In this document: one piece after another, positions 21,877 to 32,196 of the stretch | Position numbering within the stretch: position 1 is the first letter of the stretch | How the letters are laid out: each line of letters opens with the position of its first letter | From: Canna indica | Taxonomy: Eukaryota > Streptophyta > Magnoliopsida > Zingiberales > Cannaceae | Length of the DNA stretch: 64,000 nt | Assembly: GCA_034359265.1 (NCBI GenBank) | Contig: CP136890.1 | Span: 88,189,501-88,253,500 of the forward strand | Reading direction: 5' to 3' | Program-made: the position numbers and the translations under genes | The notes under the pieces: generated by a model | Told to the model about the DNA's origin: nothing | Databases searched by the model: none | The model's input: the letters and a program-made list of their open reading frames with translations, nothing else

Positions 21877-23044
21877 AGTTGGCGCGAGTAAGCGGGAAAG
21901 CGCGTGTTGGTGCGCTCACCCAGGCAGGAGGCAGGAAATCTCCCACCTCTTGTAGTTTTTTTTAAAAAAACTTTAAAACTTCATTTTTTTTATTATTTTT
22001 TTATACTTCTTCCTTCATTTTTTTTTTCTCTTCCTCTTCTTCTTCCTCATTTTTTTCTTTTTCTTCTATCCTCTTCTTTCTCCCCAGATGAGATTTTCAT
22101 TGTATTTCTTTAATTTCTATTCTTACTTATTTTTTTCACTAATGTTTTCTTCTCTTTTTTTACATGTTATCAAATTCATTCAAGATATTAAATTTTGTAC
22201 AAGGTTGAATTTTTTTTTTTAATATTTTTTTTTCTATTTATACTTCTTCCTTCATTTTTTTTCTCTTCCTCTCCTTCTTCCTCATTTTTTCTTCTTTCTC
22301 CTATTCTCTCTTCAGCCAGATGAGTTTTTCATTGTATTTCTTTAATTTCTATTCTTACTTATTTTTTTCACTAATATTTTCTTCTCTTTTTTTACATGTT
22401 ATCAAATTCATTCAAGATATTAAATTTTGTACAAGGTTGGTAATTTTTTTAAACTTTTATTTATATCGAAATTTTTAAAATTTATTTCAGTTTTAATGTT
22501 TTTAATTTTTTTTAATTTTTGAACAGACGCGGATACGCGCCGCTTGATTTCCGCCATATGGCAAAAATTGAGTGGACACGAATCCACTGCCGCTCGATGT
22601 CCGTCGCCCGACGAAAATCGAGCAGACGTGGATTTGTGCATGCCCTTAATCCGCTGCACGTAGAATTGGAATTCCAGGTGCGGCGGCTCCTAGAATTCCG
22701 CTGCAATGTAGCGGAATTTGAGGATTATTTTTTAAAAAATAAATATACCGGCGCTTCAGACAAGCACCGATATGTTAAAAAATTATTTTTTAAAAAAATC
22801 TTTTGACGCTTCAGCAAACGTCGAAATGTTCGACATATCGATGCCTGCTGACGCTTATACGCAGGCGTCGATTTGTCAAACATTTCGACGTCCGCTCAGG
22901 CGTCGTAACGAACATATAAGCTCTCGTCATATTCCACTCATTTTCGTCAATTTTACTGGCGTCAGTATATGTTCATTTAGACTGCAGTTGGCGTCAAAAT
23001 ATTAGTTTATTCTGACGTTGAAATATCAATGATTTATTATAGTG
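21877..23044. mobile_element. Non-autonomous CACTA-like element B', left-truncated
   Basis: It begins inside the element at the point matching 9850 (agttggcgcgagtaagcggg) and runs to the right end ttattatagtg. It contains an internal tandem duplication of roughly 215-230 bp not present in the left copy (about 21995-22205 and 22225-22437, both ending aaattttgtacaaggttg). The flank tttctcctaattaatttcc follows directly. Confidence 0.75.
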
Positions 23045-23715
23045 CTGTTTCTCCTAATTAATTTCCATTGTTTTTAAACTCGGACATCCAACTGGTTGAG
23101 TCATTGGATCTTTCGTTTGACCGGTCAAATCAATTGAGCCTGTCCAGTAATAATAATATAGGTATTGCTATATCCTTTCTAAAATGTGCTTAATAATCGT
23201 CCTAATCACTCGTAATGGTATAAATTATAATTTTATCAATAATTATTAACACGTTATTATATATAGGTATTAAAAAAAAATTTAGACATATGTGCTAGCA
23301 AGATTCAGCATAATTCAGGCCGATCGATGACGAAATTGATTGATTAACTCACTCATTTGGCCAGTACTTTACCTAATTAATCGGTTCTACACTAATTTAA
23401 TTAAATATATTTTAATATTTAAAATTTATTTATTTTTACTTTAAAATATTTATAATATCTAACATTTCTATGTATTTTAATTTATATAGCATTTTATACT
23501 AAACATAATTTTCACTAAAAATATTTTAATAATAATATATTTGATATTTTATAAAACTTATAATAATTATTGTTTTATAAAAATAAATCATTTTAGATAT
23601 ATTAAAATTGAATTGGACCAACCAGTTCAACCAATTCTAGATCCAATTCAAGTTATATAGGACCGACTAAAAATAAGGATATATATAGTCAAAACCTAGT
23701 CAATCAAGAGTAGTC
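23045..23715. repeat. Flank repeat F, copy 2 (longest uninterrupted copy)
   Basis: Homologous to 32208-32596 plus 33444-33527 plus 43802-43830, which together form an interrupted copy. Shared landmarks are ggttgagtcattggatcttt, aatatctaacatttct and tcaatcaagagtag. Nothing coding is seen; it is probably an old TE remnant and serves as the reference that shows the insertions at 32597 and 33528. Confidence 0.65.
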
Positions 23716-23819
23716 AACTCGAGAAAAAAAATGAATGAGAGAGGGTGAAATAGGGCGATTTTGTCGCCTACCTTGGGGGAGGGAGGGGGGTTTCCGAGAC
23801 ATAAAAAAACCCTGATCAT

Positions 23820-25237
23820 GTGTTGACAAAGTCAAAATTTGAGCTGGAAGAAAGAAAGGAGAAGGAGAAGTTGATTAAAGTTTCACCTGCAGAGATTCAA
23901 CAAGGAGATGATGATCGAAGTAGAATAATTTTCTCGAAGAGACCTGAAGAACCTGCTTCATGGGCGAGTCTTTTCAGACGGGCGGAGAAAGAGGATGACT
24001 GGAGGAGATATGATGAATTGAGGGAGAAGATAAAGAAGATTCAAGAATGTGCAAATGAAAGAGTCATCATAGAGGATGATGAGATTGATGAAGCCAAGAA
24101 AGATTGCAAGCTTGTTATGTATGGAAAATTGTTCCGCCCGTCTTGGGAAAGACACCGACTCTTGACCTGGTAAGATTCTCCCTTCCTAGAATCCGGAACT
24201 TAAAAGTGATTGCAAAATTACAGACTTAGCAGCCGATTATTTTGCATTTAAATTCAATAATGAAAATGATTATTGGGATGTGATTTTTGGGGAGCCTTGG
24301 TTCTTGAGAGAACAAGCCATGTTACTAGTTCAATGGAGAGAGAGTTTTCAGCCGACGGAAGAGGTTATTACAGAGGAGCGGGTGTGAATATAAATGTCAG
24401 GCTTACCGTTTGAGTTCATTAATCAGAAAATATTGTTACAACTAGCTGTTGTAATTGGGAAGCTAGTTAAAATTGATGAATTAACACTGTCCGGATCTAG
24501 GGGAAAGTAAACCAGAGTGTGTCTTTTGCTTGATCTGAAGAAACCAATTGAGCAAGAGTTCTGGATTGAAGCTAAAGGGAGTTGTTTCTTCCAAACTGTA
24601 GCTTACGAAAATCTTCTCAACATTTGTTTTAATTGTGGGAAGATGGGGGCATAAAGAGGAGCAGTGTTTAGTTAATAAGAGGATAATTTCTGTAAAAGGA
24701 AAGAAAACAGTAGTAGAAAAGATAATAAATAATGACGAAAAATTCTTAGCACCTTGATTCAGGTTCACACGAGGAATATGAAATTCTCAAAGGGAAGTAG
24801 TAGAAATACAGAAGAGATTAATAACTTTTTTGTGGTTTTAAATAATTCAGCTTATGAGGAGAATAATATTGAAAATAGTAAAAAAGGAAAGGGAATTAAA
24901 AGAACTATTATCAGGAAAATGAAAATCAGCGAGGAAATAAAAGGTGTTGTTAATTTGAATGTTGTTGAAGGCAAAGATAGAAATCAGTACGCTGAGAAGA
25001 CTGTGTGGATGAAGAAAGTGCAAAAGAAAGAACAATCAAAATGTTTATATATTTGAGCTAAAGGTTTCCGCGGGTAATTTCTCTACAGGAGGATATGAAG
25101 TAATTAAAGAAAATGATAACATGGAAGTGGAGCTGTTGAAAGGGGATTGGGAAATGAGTAGTGTTTGCTTTAAAGCAGTATATGGAGAAAAATGCAAATG
25201 AAGTTGACAATTCAGATAACAAGAGCATGGATAATAT
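23820..25237 (+). pseudogene. LINE 2 ORF1 (DUF4283 / zinc-knuckle type)
   Basis: The first frame (23820-24173) has an acidic coiled-coil start. DUF4283-like segments follow in broken frames: LAADYFAFKFNNENDYW, VIFGEPWFLREQAMLLVQW, then LPFEFINQKILLQLA with SGSRGK and a CCHC-type start ICFNCGKMG near 24630. These features identify the RNA-binding ORF1 protein of plant LINEs. Stops at about 24385, 24508 and 24653 and several frameshifts show decay. The frame is cut at about 25237 by the viral segment and resumes at 27839. Confidence 0.75.
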
Positions 25238-25977
25238 GTTGGACGTTGTACCTGAAGTTGGTGTGGCTGCTGTTGGACAATCTGCCAATCAGTGATCTAG
25301 AGAGAAGGAGGTTGCTTTCTCTTCCTTGCCATCCTTGGTAACCGTGAGTCTGCAGGACTAGTTGTATATGATATCTAAAGTCGTGTATGCTCAAGGTTAT
25401 GTCAGGTGCTGTGTAGGCCAACTGTGTGCCTGTTGTTAAATCGATCTCCATAGAGCTGATGACAGCTCTATCATCCATCCATCGTGTATCTCTCAGAAGT
25501 ACAAGGGCGTTGACTCCTGCACTCCTTCTGTGTAGAGTGTGGAGCCTTACCATGATCATCCCGATATGAAGGTGTTGTAATCCCTCCTGAACCAAGAGGT
25601 TGTAGCTCTGGTCAGTAATAAATGGGAGTTCCACGTACTTGTGCTCCTTCAGTTACAAGTATCCTCTCATCTGAGTAGTGCTGATACACACGGTGATGAC
25701 GTTCAGACCAACCTGTTTAATAGAGTGTTTCTGCAGGTACTTGTTGTGCCCTTTGATATTGGGACACTGTTAACTCAGCCTCAAGGTTGAGCTGTGACTC
25801 AAGGCTTCTTCTGAAGTTGGTTCTGCCTCTGTTGGCCATTCTTATCTGAGCTTCGTAACGGAGGCGATTGCCTAGTCTGTAGCTTCGTATTTGGTCGTTG
25901 ATGGTTGGTTGAAGGGAACTTTCCCTCCCTGAAATTGAAGGCCTTGGAGCAACTGCTTCAGTTCGTGTGGAAGTCAT
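25238..25977 (-). pseudogene. Viral polyprotein, N-terminal (movement-protein-side) part, V2
   Basis: ATG at 25977 starts a frame homologous to the one at 51162. It has a TAA at about 25717-25719 and a frameshift of about 4 extra bases near 25640, after which the conserved text (LHIGMIMVRLHTLHRR, ALVLLRDTRW, SLIGRLSN) continues to the LINE junction near 25238. In this virus family the region precedes the capsid domain and is associated with movement. Truncated and broken; not functional. Confidence 0.8.
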
Positions 25978-25987
25978 GTTGCACTTT

Positions 25988-26413
25988 TTATCCCTTTTGA
26001 GTTAACTGGGGATTAGCCTTCTCCTTTTCTTTGTTAAAGATCTCCTGCGGGTTCTTGAAAACAAATAATTTTCCTTTGGCTTTAGGGATCTTTGTAGGTA
26101 GAGATTCTCCTAATTTCAGATTTTGTAAGTCTTTTGTCAGACTCTCAATCGAACTGGCAAGTTCGTCTGGTTTGGATGTTTTGGAAACGGCTTCTTTGAG
26201 GGTTTTTACTTCATCTCTTAAGTCGTCTAGGTCTTCCTTGATCTTTACTGTGAGTTGGATCAAGGTGTTCAGCTGTTTGAACAATGTTTCTGAGAACTTT
26301 TGAGTGACACTGGTTGGTTTTACAAATCCTTCGGCTGGTTGCCCAAGGGTCTCTGTGGCTTTTAAAGCTTGTAGATAAGTTGAGCTTGCAGCCGTTAAGC
26401 GCCAATCACTCAT
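25988..26413 (-). CDS. Viral first ORF, V2 (141 aa, open)
   Basis: ATG 26413 is chosen because its start MSDWR aligns with the start of the ORFs at 50752 and 56981; the open frame extends upstream to 26548 in leader sequence. The protein has a coiled-coil-forming centre (LTVKIKEDLDDLRDEVKTL) and a Lys-rich C-terminus. By position and shape it matches the small coiled-coil protein encoded just before the polyprotein in badnaviruses and tungroviruses, which is virion-associated there. The stop is 8 bases before the polyprotein ATG, unlike the ATGA overlap in the plus-strand copies. Confidence 0.75.
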   Translation of the reverse strand: MSDWRLTAASSTYLQALKATETLGQPAEGFVKPTSVTQKFSETLFKQLNTLIQLTVKIKEDLDDLRDEVKTLKEAVSKTSKPDELASSIESLTKDLQNLKLGESLPTKIPKAKGKLFVFKNPQEIFNKEKEKANPQLTQKG

Positions 26414-26682
26414 GAAGCATAATAAAGCACTTGATATCCTAAGAGTGTATCTAGCTGGGTTAACTACTATAAGCCAAGATTTTATCAGGATTGTATATCT
26501 AGGTGCCTTCTTAAGATTACGAACGTAATGGGAATTTTCCTTTCTCAAGGATTCTTTTCCCTGCCTTCTCCGCCTATCTTAAGTACACGTCTCCTAGATG
26601 TTCAATCTCTAGATTTAATCTAGCGTAAGTAGTATATGAAGCTAAATACAAACTTAGGGCAACAAGATTACCTGAAAAACAG

Positions 26683-26694
26683 GCTCTGATACCA
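26683..26694 (-). other. Met-tRNA primer-binding site of V2
   Basis: The minus strand reads TGGTATCAGAGC, complementary to the 3' end of initiator tRNA-Met. It is the minus-strand DNA primer site of plant pararetroviruses, and conventionally position 1 of the genome. It lies 200 bp downstream of the TATA box. Confidence 0.9.
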
Positions 26695-26890
26695 GAGGTA
26701 AAGTCGTCGGAATAACGACGTAGGAAGCGCACGTCTCTTGATTCAATCGTAGCGGGTCACAAAGAACACAGGATTGAATAGAGGAAAACTTTAGATTAAT
26801 ATGCTCCAGGTGGAGTATGTTTACAGAGTGGATAAAAGAGAAGTAGAACTCTTGGGATCTCCAATGTGTTCTGCAACTCAAACTAAGTGC

Positions 26891-26900
26891 CTTTATATAG
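26891..26900 (-). promoter_or_regulatory. Pararetroviral TATA box, V2
   Basis: ctatataaag on the minus strand lies in a segment conserved with 50205-50290 (ggggcccgatgagcacccgc upstream, gagttgcagaacacatt downstream). Position relative to the primer site fits the single pregenomic RNA promoter. Confidence 0.75.
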
Positions 26901-27136
26901 GCAAGTGGGTGGCTTCCGGAGGAAGCTCAATAATTGCAATGCGGGTGCTCATCGGGCCCCACCGTCCATTGAATTATTGGCTGTCCACAGTAGGAAAGAT
27001 TCCCTTCTTACAACTTGAAAATGACAATTCATAATTATTGTACTGGCTACTTTACTTTCCAGCTAATTTACAGCTAATGAAAAGACATCACGGTTGAATT
27101 ATTGTCCTCGGGTGAGATTCGTTCTTATCCCTTGGC

Positions 27137-27551
27137 CTAGTGGATATTGCTGTTTCTGCTGCTGCAGAGCATCTTGTGACATTGGACCAGGTTACTGATG
27201 TGATGGTTCACAGGTCCTAGTGCGTCTTCTGCCCAATTGTCCTTTGTTGCCGCTTGTTCCAGCCTGGCTTTTTGGAGATAAGCTATGGCGAGCAGTTTAC
27301 CCACTTCATCAATTGCCTTCAAAGTTTGGGCATGGTGGATGTCGTAAACTTTCTTTGCCCATTTATGTTCTTTGTCCATCGTTCTTGGGAATTTGAACAT
27401 GATTTTGCCTGTAAGGCGTTCTAGTTCTTCGAGGCCGGTTGCTCCGCTGAGTACTGCCCAGTATTGAGCAGTCGTGATATCTTTCTTTGCCTATTGGTGT
27501 TGTATGTTTGATGGCTACGAGTCCTTTAAGCTCGTCTATAATCATCTTCAA
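27137..27551 (-). pseudogene. Additional viral ORF between polyprotein and promoter, V2
   Basis: Two overlapping minus-strand frames (27551-27363 and 27400-27137) make one interrupted ORF of about 135-140 codons; the frame changes near 27480. It starts MKMIIDELKGLVAIKHTTP and later has WAKKVYDIHHAQTLKAIDEV and LLAIAYLQKARLEQAA, predicted helical. It lies after the polyprotein end and before the promoter, so in the circular genome it is the last ORF. I do not recognise the family with confidence. Position recalls ORF4 of tungroviruses, but it is much shorter; a displaced badnavirus-type ORF1 is another possibility. There is no counterpart in the plus-strand locus. Confidence 0.55.
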
Positions 27552-27639
27552 TCTACAAAAGGAAAATCAAACTGGTTAATATTAAATAACTACGGATATT
27601 TGTTGAGGGGGTTTCCGCTTCCCCCATTGTGGCTTGTCT

Positions 27640-27838
27640 TCAGTCTCTGCTGCGGGCTGGATACTTCCCTTTTCTCAGGGTATCGTAATCCAGCAAGAAC
27701 TCAGGGATCAGGCCTTCCCTTCCATGTTCTTCATCTTCTTCTTCTGGTAGTGGTGGTTCAGTCCGTTTTTGGGTGCTTTCCTCCCAGTAGTTTAACTCAC
27801 TTCTTGCCTTAGAACATTCAGGTTGTTCATAAGTATGG
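27640..27838 (-). pseudogene. Viral polyprotein C-terminal tail, V2
   Basis: The frame HTYEQPECSKARSELNYWEE parallels the tail at about 56680-56760 (EPAECSTARANLFSYYDMEE). It is followed by an acidic segment and ends at TGA (complement of 27640-27642). Only this tail, downstream of RNase H, is present; the upstream part of the polyprotein is missing at the LINE junction (27838/27839). Confidence 0.7.
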
Positions 27839-28138
27839 CCGGATGAATTATCTCAGAAATTGTCATATTCTTTTGCTAGGATTCTGAATAATAATCATGC
27901 AAAAGAGGATTTTCTTGAGAAAGGCTTTGACCCTGAAGCTTCAAGATGTTTTGAAAAATCAGGTGGAAAAATGAGAAAAGAAGTTGTAAAAAATACAAGC
28001 ATTGTAAATATTCCTGTTATGTTCGATAATCCTAAACTAAAAAAGAGAAGATATATGGAGGAAATCAGTGCTATGGGTGATGAAGGAGACCTTGAGAGCC
28101 AGTGCAGTAAAGACTTGGACATCACATCTATAAAATGA
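27839..28138 (+). pseudogene. LINE 2 ORF1, 3' tail
   Basis: The LINE frame resumes as DELSQKLSYSFARILNNN and is open to TGA 28136-28138. The stop overlaps the ORF2 start as ATGA (28135-28138), which suggests reinitiation in the active ancestor. Confidence 0.7.
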
Positions 28139-29185
28139 AATTGATTTCTTGGAATATTAGAGGGGCAAGGAAGGAAGTTGCAAATGAATATATAAGAGAT
28201 ATGGTTTTTGAACACAAAACCGATATGGTTTTGTTGCAAAAAAACTCATATGATGGGATCTGAAATTAGCAATTATATTTTAAAATTTTGGAGGAATTGG
28301 GATGCTGAAGCAGTAGAAAGCAATGAAAGAGCTGGTGGAATATTGTTATTATGGAGGAGGAACAGGCTCAAAGTCAAGGTTGTTCACAGAGATGATAAGT
28401 CTATGAGTTCTGTAGTTCAATTGAGTAATGGAAAAGCTTTTCTTCTTACTGGTGTTTATGCTAGTACATATAAGAAGAAAAAGAGTTAGTTATGGAAATG
28501 GTTAGGGGATTTAGTCATTCCTAATCTCCCTTGGCTTGTAGTGAGTGATCTGAATTGTGTCAACAATTCTTAGAAAAAGTTGGACTGATGGATGCTGGAT
28601 ATTCTGGTCCAAAATTCACATTGACCAATAATGGAGAAGGATTGCAGAATGTAAAAGCAAGGCTTGATAGAGCCTTATACAATATCAATTGGAATCTTAT
28701 GGACTATGAAGTGAAGGTGAGACATCTACGTAGGACTGGGTCTAATCATAGACCAATTTTAGTTGCTTGTAATCATAATAGTCAGAAGTAAGAATAAACA
28801 ACTTGTTTTTTAGCAATATTGTTTGGAATACCTTGAATTGAAAGGCATTATAAAAGCATTCTGGGATGAAAATGGGGACATGGGAAAAAGTATAACTGAA
28901 AAGCTGGACTTATTGAAAATTAAGCTTGGTTGCTGGTGCAAAGAAAATATGATTGATTTAAACATGAACCTGAAAGAAACTGAACAGAGATTGGTTGTTC
29001 TTGAGAAGGAGGAGATGGGGTTACCCTCTGAGAGTGAAATGTTGTTGATGATGAGCTTATTTAACAAGAGATTTGCTCTTAGTAAACAAAGACAAATTAA
29101 ATGGTGGAGCAGGTCAAGGAAAAATTGGATTGAAGGGGGGGATACTAAATACTACAATAGTGTAGTAAAGATTAGAAGGCAGAAG
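28135..29185 (+). pseudogene. LINE 2 ORF2, endonuclease domain and linker
   Basis: ATG 28135 begins MKLISWNIRGARKE, the first endonuclease motif. DMVLLQK, AGGILLLWRRNRLK and LPWLVVSDLNCV follow, then ARLDRALYN and SNHRPILV near 28660-28760. TAG at 28486-28488 and a frameshift near 28240 interrupt it. 28823-29188 is the open linker to the RT (WWSRSRKNWIEGGDTKYYNS). A hAT element is inserted at 29186. Confidence 0.8.
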
Positions 29186-30562
29186 TAGGGATGACAATTC
29201 AAATCGATTAACTGGTTAACCGAATCGTAAAATCCGGTTTTGGATAGTGAATTTGCGGTTCGGTTTCGGTTTCGGAAAGTAAAAATAAAAAACCGTTTAA
29301 AATCGGTTCGGTTTCGGTTATCGGGCCGCGATTAACCGGTAACCGAAACCGGTTATATATTCGGTTTCAGTTACCGGTTTTTTGCGGTTAACCGGTAACC
29401 GAAACCGGTAATAAATATATATCAAATACTAAAAATAAATCTGAAACCATTATCTATGTATCCATTTACCCGTTTACCCGCTTACCCATTTACCCGTTTG
29501 TATATAAACTTAAAATCTAACCCTAATTTCCTTCCCCTCATTCCCTCATCCAGCCGACTCCCTCAAACCCTCACTCGAGACTCGACTCCGCAGACGTCGA
29601 CGACTCCACCCTCGGCGACAACTCCACGCTCGGCGACGTCTTCTCCCATGGCGACGACTCCACCCTCGGCGACTCTGCATAACTTCCCGTCTCACTCGAC
29701 TCACTTCCCGTCGACTCCACCCTCGGCGACGTCTTCTCCCACGGCAACAACTCCACCCTCGGCGACTCCCCGACTCTCTCGCGACTTCCCTTCCCTTCAC
29801 CGACTGCCGACCCGACTCTCTCGCGACTCCCCTTCCCTTCACCAACTGCCGACCCGACTCTCTCGCGACTCCCCTTCCCTTCACCGAACTGGCGAACGCC
29901 GCGATCGTGAACTAGCGAACACCGACTCCCCTTCCCTTCGCCACTCGACACCATCCACTCGTCCCTACTCCCCACACTCGCTCATCTGACCCGACTCGGC
30001 GAGACGGCGACAGTGGCGACTGCGACTCCGATCACCAAATCAACCTAGAGTCGACTCCCCTCCGGCCTTCCCCCAGCTCGGCCCTCGGCGTCGGTGGCCC
30101 TCGCCGACTCCCGACCACCCGATTCGCTCGACAACGGCTTCCTCCAGCTTCCCAGTCGACTTTCTCCGGCTTCCCAGGTTGAATTCCTCTGTCTTCCAAA
30201 GGTATCTTACATGTTGATTCCTTAAATGGATGGATTTGTATCTCTAATTGGAACCGTAATGTTACATGCTTGGTAGATGTGGAAGGGTTTTAGTTTAAAT
30301 TGATGGATTTGTATCTCCAATTGGAACCGCACAGCGATGAATGTTTCTAAATAAATTTGCTTGTTGTGATGAATGTTGATTCCTTATATTGTTAATTACT
30401 GTTTTGGCATTTTTGAACCGGTTATCCGATAGTAAACGGATAATCGGTTCTATATAAATTGAAAAATATTCGGTTTCGGTTTCGGATATAGATTTTTGAA
30501 ACCGAACGGTTTCGGTTTCGGTTAACCCACAAAAATACGGAATTGAACCATTGCCATCCCTA
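29186..30562. mobile_element. Non-autonomous hAT element with 8-bp target duplication
   Basis: Terminal repeats tagggatgacaatt (left) and ttgccatcccta (right) are flanked by ggcagaag on both sides (29178-29185 and 30563-30570). Subterminal DNA on both sides is dense in aaccggtt/cggtttcggtt motifs. The core (about 29560-30200) is GC-rich and low in complexity; it includes the 42-bp tandem repeat at 29771. Open frames there on both strands are compositional and no transposase is present. The core may be captured genomic DNA. Confidence 0.92.
29771..29896. repeat. 42-bp tandem repeat, three copies
   Basis: Units starting cgactctctcgcgac at 29771, 29813 and 29855, with ccttcccttcac in each. The third unit diverges after about 29889. 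It lies inside the hAT element core. Confidence 0.8.
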
Positions 30563-30570
30563 GGCAGAAG

Positions 30571-31245
30571 AATTTGGTGGAAGAATTAGAAGTTGTAAAT
30601 ATTATTATGAGCAATACAAAGTGTATGGTTTCTCATATGACAAATTGGTATGAAAATTTTTGGAAATGGGAGGAGGATGGTATTTCAGATTACAGTATGT
30701 TATTAGAATTGAGCTGGGGTAGACTTTCAATTGCTGACTGCAGAGAACTGAATAAGGAGTTAACTCAGTTTGAAGTTTGGAATGCTTTAAAGTCAATGGG
30801 GAGAGGAAAAAGTCCAGGTGCCGATGACTACTATGTTGAATTTTGATCATTCAAGGAACTTGTTGAGATTTTTAGGACTTCAAAAATGCTTGAGTAGTGG
30901 AAACATACTATATTGGTACTAATTTTAAAAAAAGAAAGAAACCAAGAATGATTTCTGACTTCATATCAATATCTTTATGTAATGTAATTTACAAAATAGT
31001 GGCAAAGATATTGGTGAATAGAATTAGACCTTTATTGAGGAATCTAATAAGTATGAAGCAGACTGTTTTCATCTCAGAAAGACAGATAAATGATAATATT
31101 CTAATTGTGAGTGAGGTGGTAAATTCAATTTTCAGCTCAAAAGCTAAAAGACCATTTTTTATCATGAAGCTAGACCTAGAAAAAGTTTATGATGGAGCTA
31201 GCTGGGAATTAATTTAGAAAGCTATGAAGCATATGGGTTTTCCAA
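30571..31245 (+). pseudogene. LINE 2 ORF2, partial reverse transcriptase
   Basis: The frame resumes after the hAT element: GRGKSPGADDYYVEF, then DFISISLCNVIYKIVAKIL, ISERQINDNILIVSEV and FFIMKLDLEKVYDGASWEL, the first RT motifs. Stops at 30844-30846 and 31215-31217 and a frameshift near 30900. The sequence leaves the LINE at about 31245, before the catalytic YADD box. Confidence 0.8.
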
Positions 31246-32190
31246 ATAGCACAAAAATGCTCTTCATCTTGATGAACATGCTCCTCATTGCTTGAACTAC
31301 TATTAACAATATTTCTCATTGGCACTACATGACCTGATGTCATTGTCGTTCCCATTTGAGCATCTCAATTAATATGTTCAGATGATGAACAGTTGTTATC
31401 TGAACTACTAATATGCGCATATAATTCAAACAATCTTTTAACAAATGGAAATAAAGAAAACATTACAGGGTTTGTAAACCCCTAAAAACCAGTTGCATGA
31501 TAATATAGTATAACAGTTGCATGATATCAAACCAAACCAGTCGCATGATATCATAACAAAGAAAACTATCACAAAAGCTAAAAATTTTCACCTTAGAAAC
31601 AACTAGCTGCATGATATCAAAAAACCCTAAAAACAGTAAACAACAATCGAATATAAACCCTAAATTTCATTCCAAAACCCTAAAGCCAAATCTCACACAA
31701 AAAATAACATCAAAGAAGGGAGACCCTTACCTGTAATAGTGCACACTGCCTACCACTGGATGATGGAAGAACACTCTTCCCAAATCCACCAAATGATCAA
31801 TCGCTGGAGAATTGCCGGAGATGCATGCTAGATTGCACCGTTCCTTATCACCGCGACAACTGCTGAAAGGGATGTTTCGATGGTTGTTGCCTTGTCGGGC
31901 CATGGGGTATATGGAATCAGATTACATTGTATAAACAAGCAGAGGGCGCCAGGTGATGACGTGGACTTTATTGAATAAAAAATTTAATAAAAAAATTATT
32001 AATAAATTCGAGGGTGATGAGCTGGTGCTTCGGGTAAGAAATGAAATAAATTAGACAGGATGATGAACACGTAAGCACACCACGTCTCTGGTTTAATGGT
32101 GATGTTAACCGTAATTAGACGATAAAATTCAATTGATATAAATAAAAGCACAAACCATGTGCCACAAGTCAAATTACAACAAGTAATTTC
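31246..32190 (-). other. Unassigned minus-strand leader and exon-like segment
   Basis: On the minus strand the segment looks like the 5' end of a transcribed unit. A leader of mixed composition (about 31950-31740) ends in a strong splice-donor consensus cattacag|gtaagg-like at about 31733. An AT-rich intron with four copies of a gcatgatatcaaa-type motif (31490-31620) follows. Then comes a short exon-like text near 31420-31250 reading SSDNNCSSSEHIN and, after a stop, MGTTMTSGHVVPMRNIV. I do not recognise the protein. An N-terminus of a transposase-derived gene is one possibility. It is cut at 31245 by LINE 2. Confidence 0.35.
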
Positions 32191-32196
32191 ATATAT

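Larger units (their letters stand above)
19864..23144. repeat. Composite duplicated block A'-B' (block A joined directly to element B)
   Basis: 19864-21868 matches 2791-4783, and 21877-23144 matches 9850-10905. The two parts, 5 kb apart in the left locus, are adjacent here with about 8 bases of unmatched filler between them. The DMP gene and surrounding DNA of the left locus have no counterpart. Confidence 0.85.
25238..27838 (-). mobile_element. Endogenous caulimovirid fragment V2 (badnavirus/tungrovirus-like)
   Basis: Read on the minus strand the order is: end of the polyprotein (27838-27640), a further ORF (27551-27137), promoter (TATA near 26895), Met-tRNA primer site (26694-26683), first ORF (26413-25988), and polyprotein N-terminus (25977-25238). 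Such a fragment spans the join of the circular genome. It interrupts LINE 2. Coding parts resemble the plus-strand locus at 50-58 kb but are clearly diverged from it, so it is an independent integration. Confidence 0.85.
23720..31245 (+). mobile_element. LINE 2, interrupted by a viral segment and a hAT element
   Basis: A second plant LINE with ORF1 (DUF4283 and zinc-knuckle type) and ORF2 (endonuclease, RT). It is split into 23720-25237, 27839-29185 and 30571-31245. It stops in the RT domain at about 31245; the 3' half is missing. The 5' boundary is placed at the G-rich leader before 23820. Confidence 0.75.

Noticed and set aside
29456..29989. 177-aa frame and two antisense frames
   Set aside because: Thr/Pro/Ser low-complexity text from the tandem-repeat core of the hAT element; all frames are open by composition.
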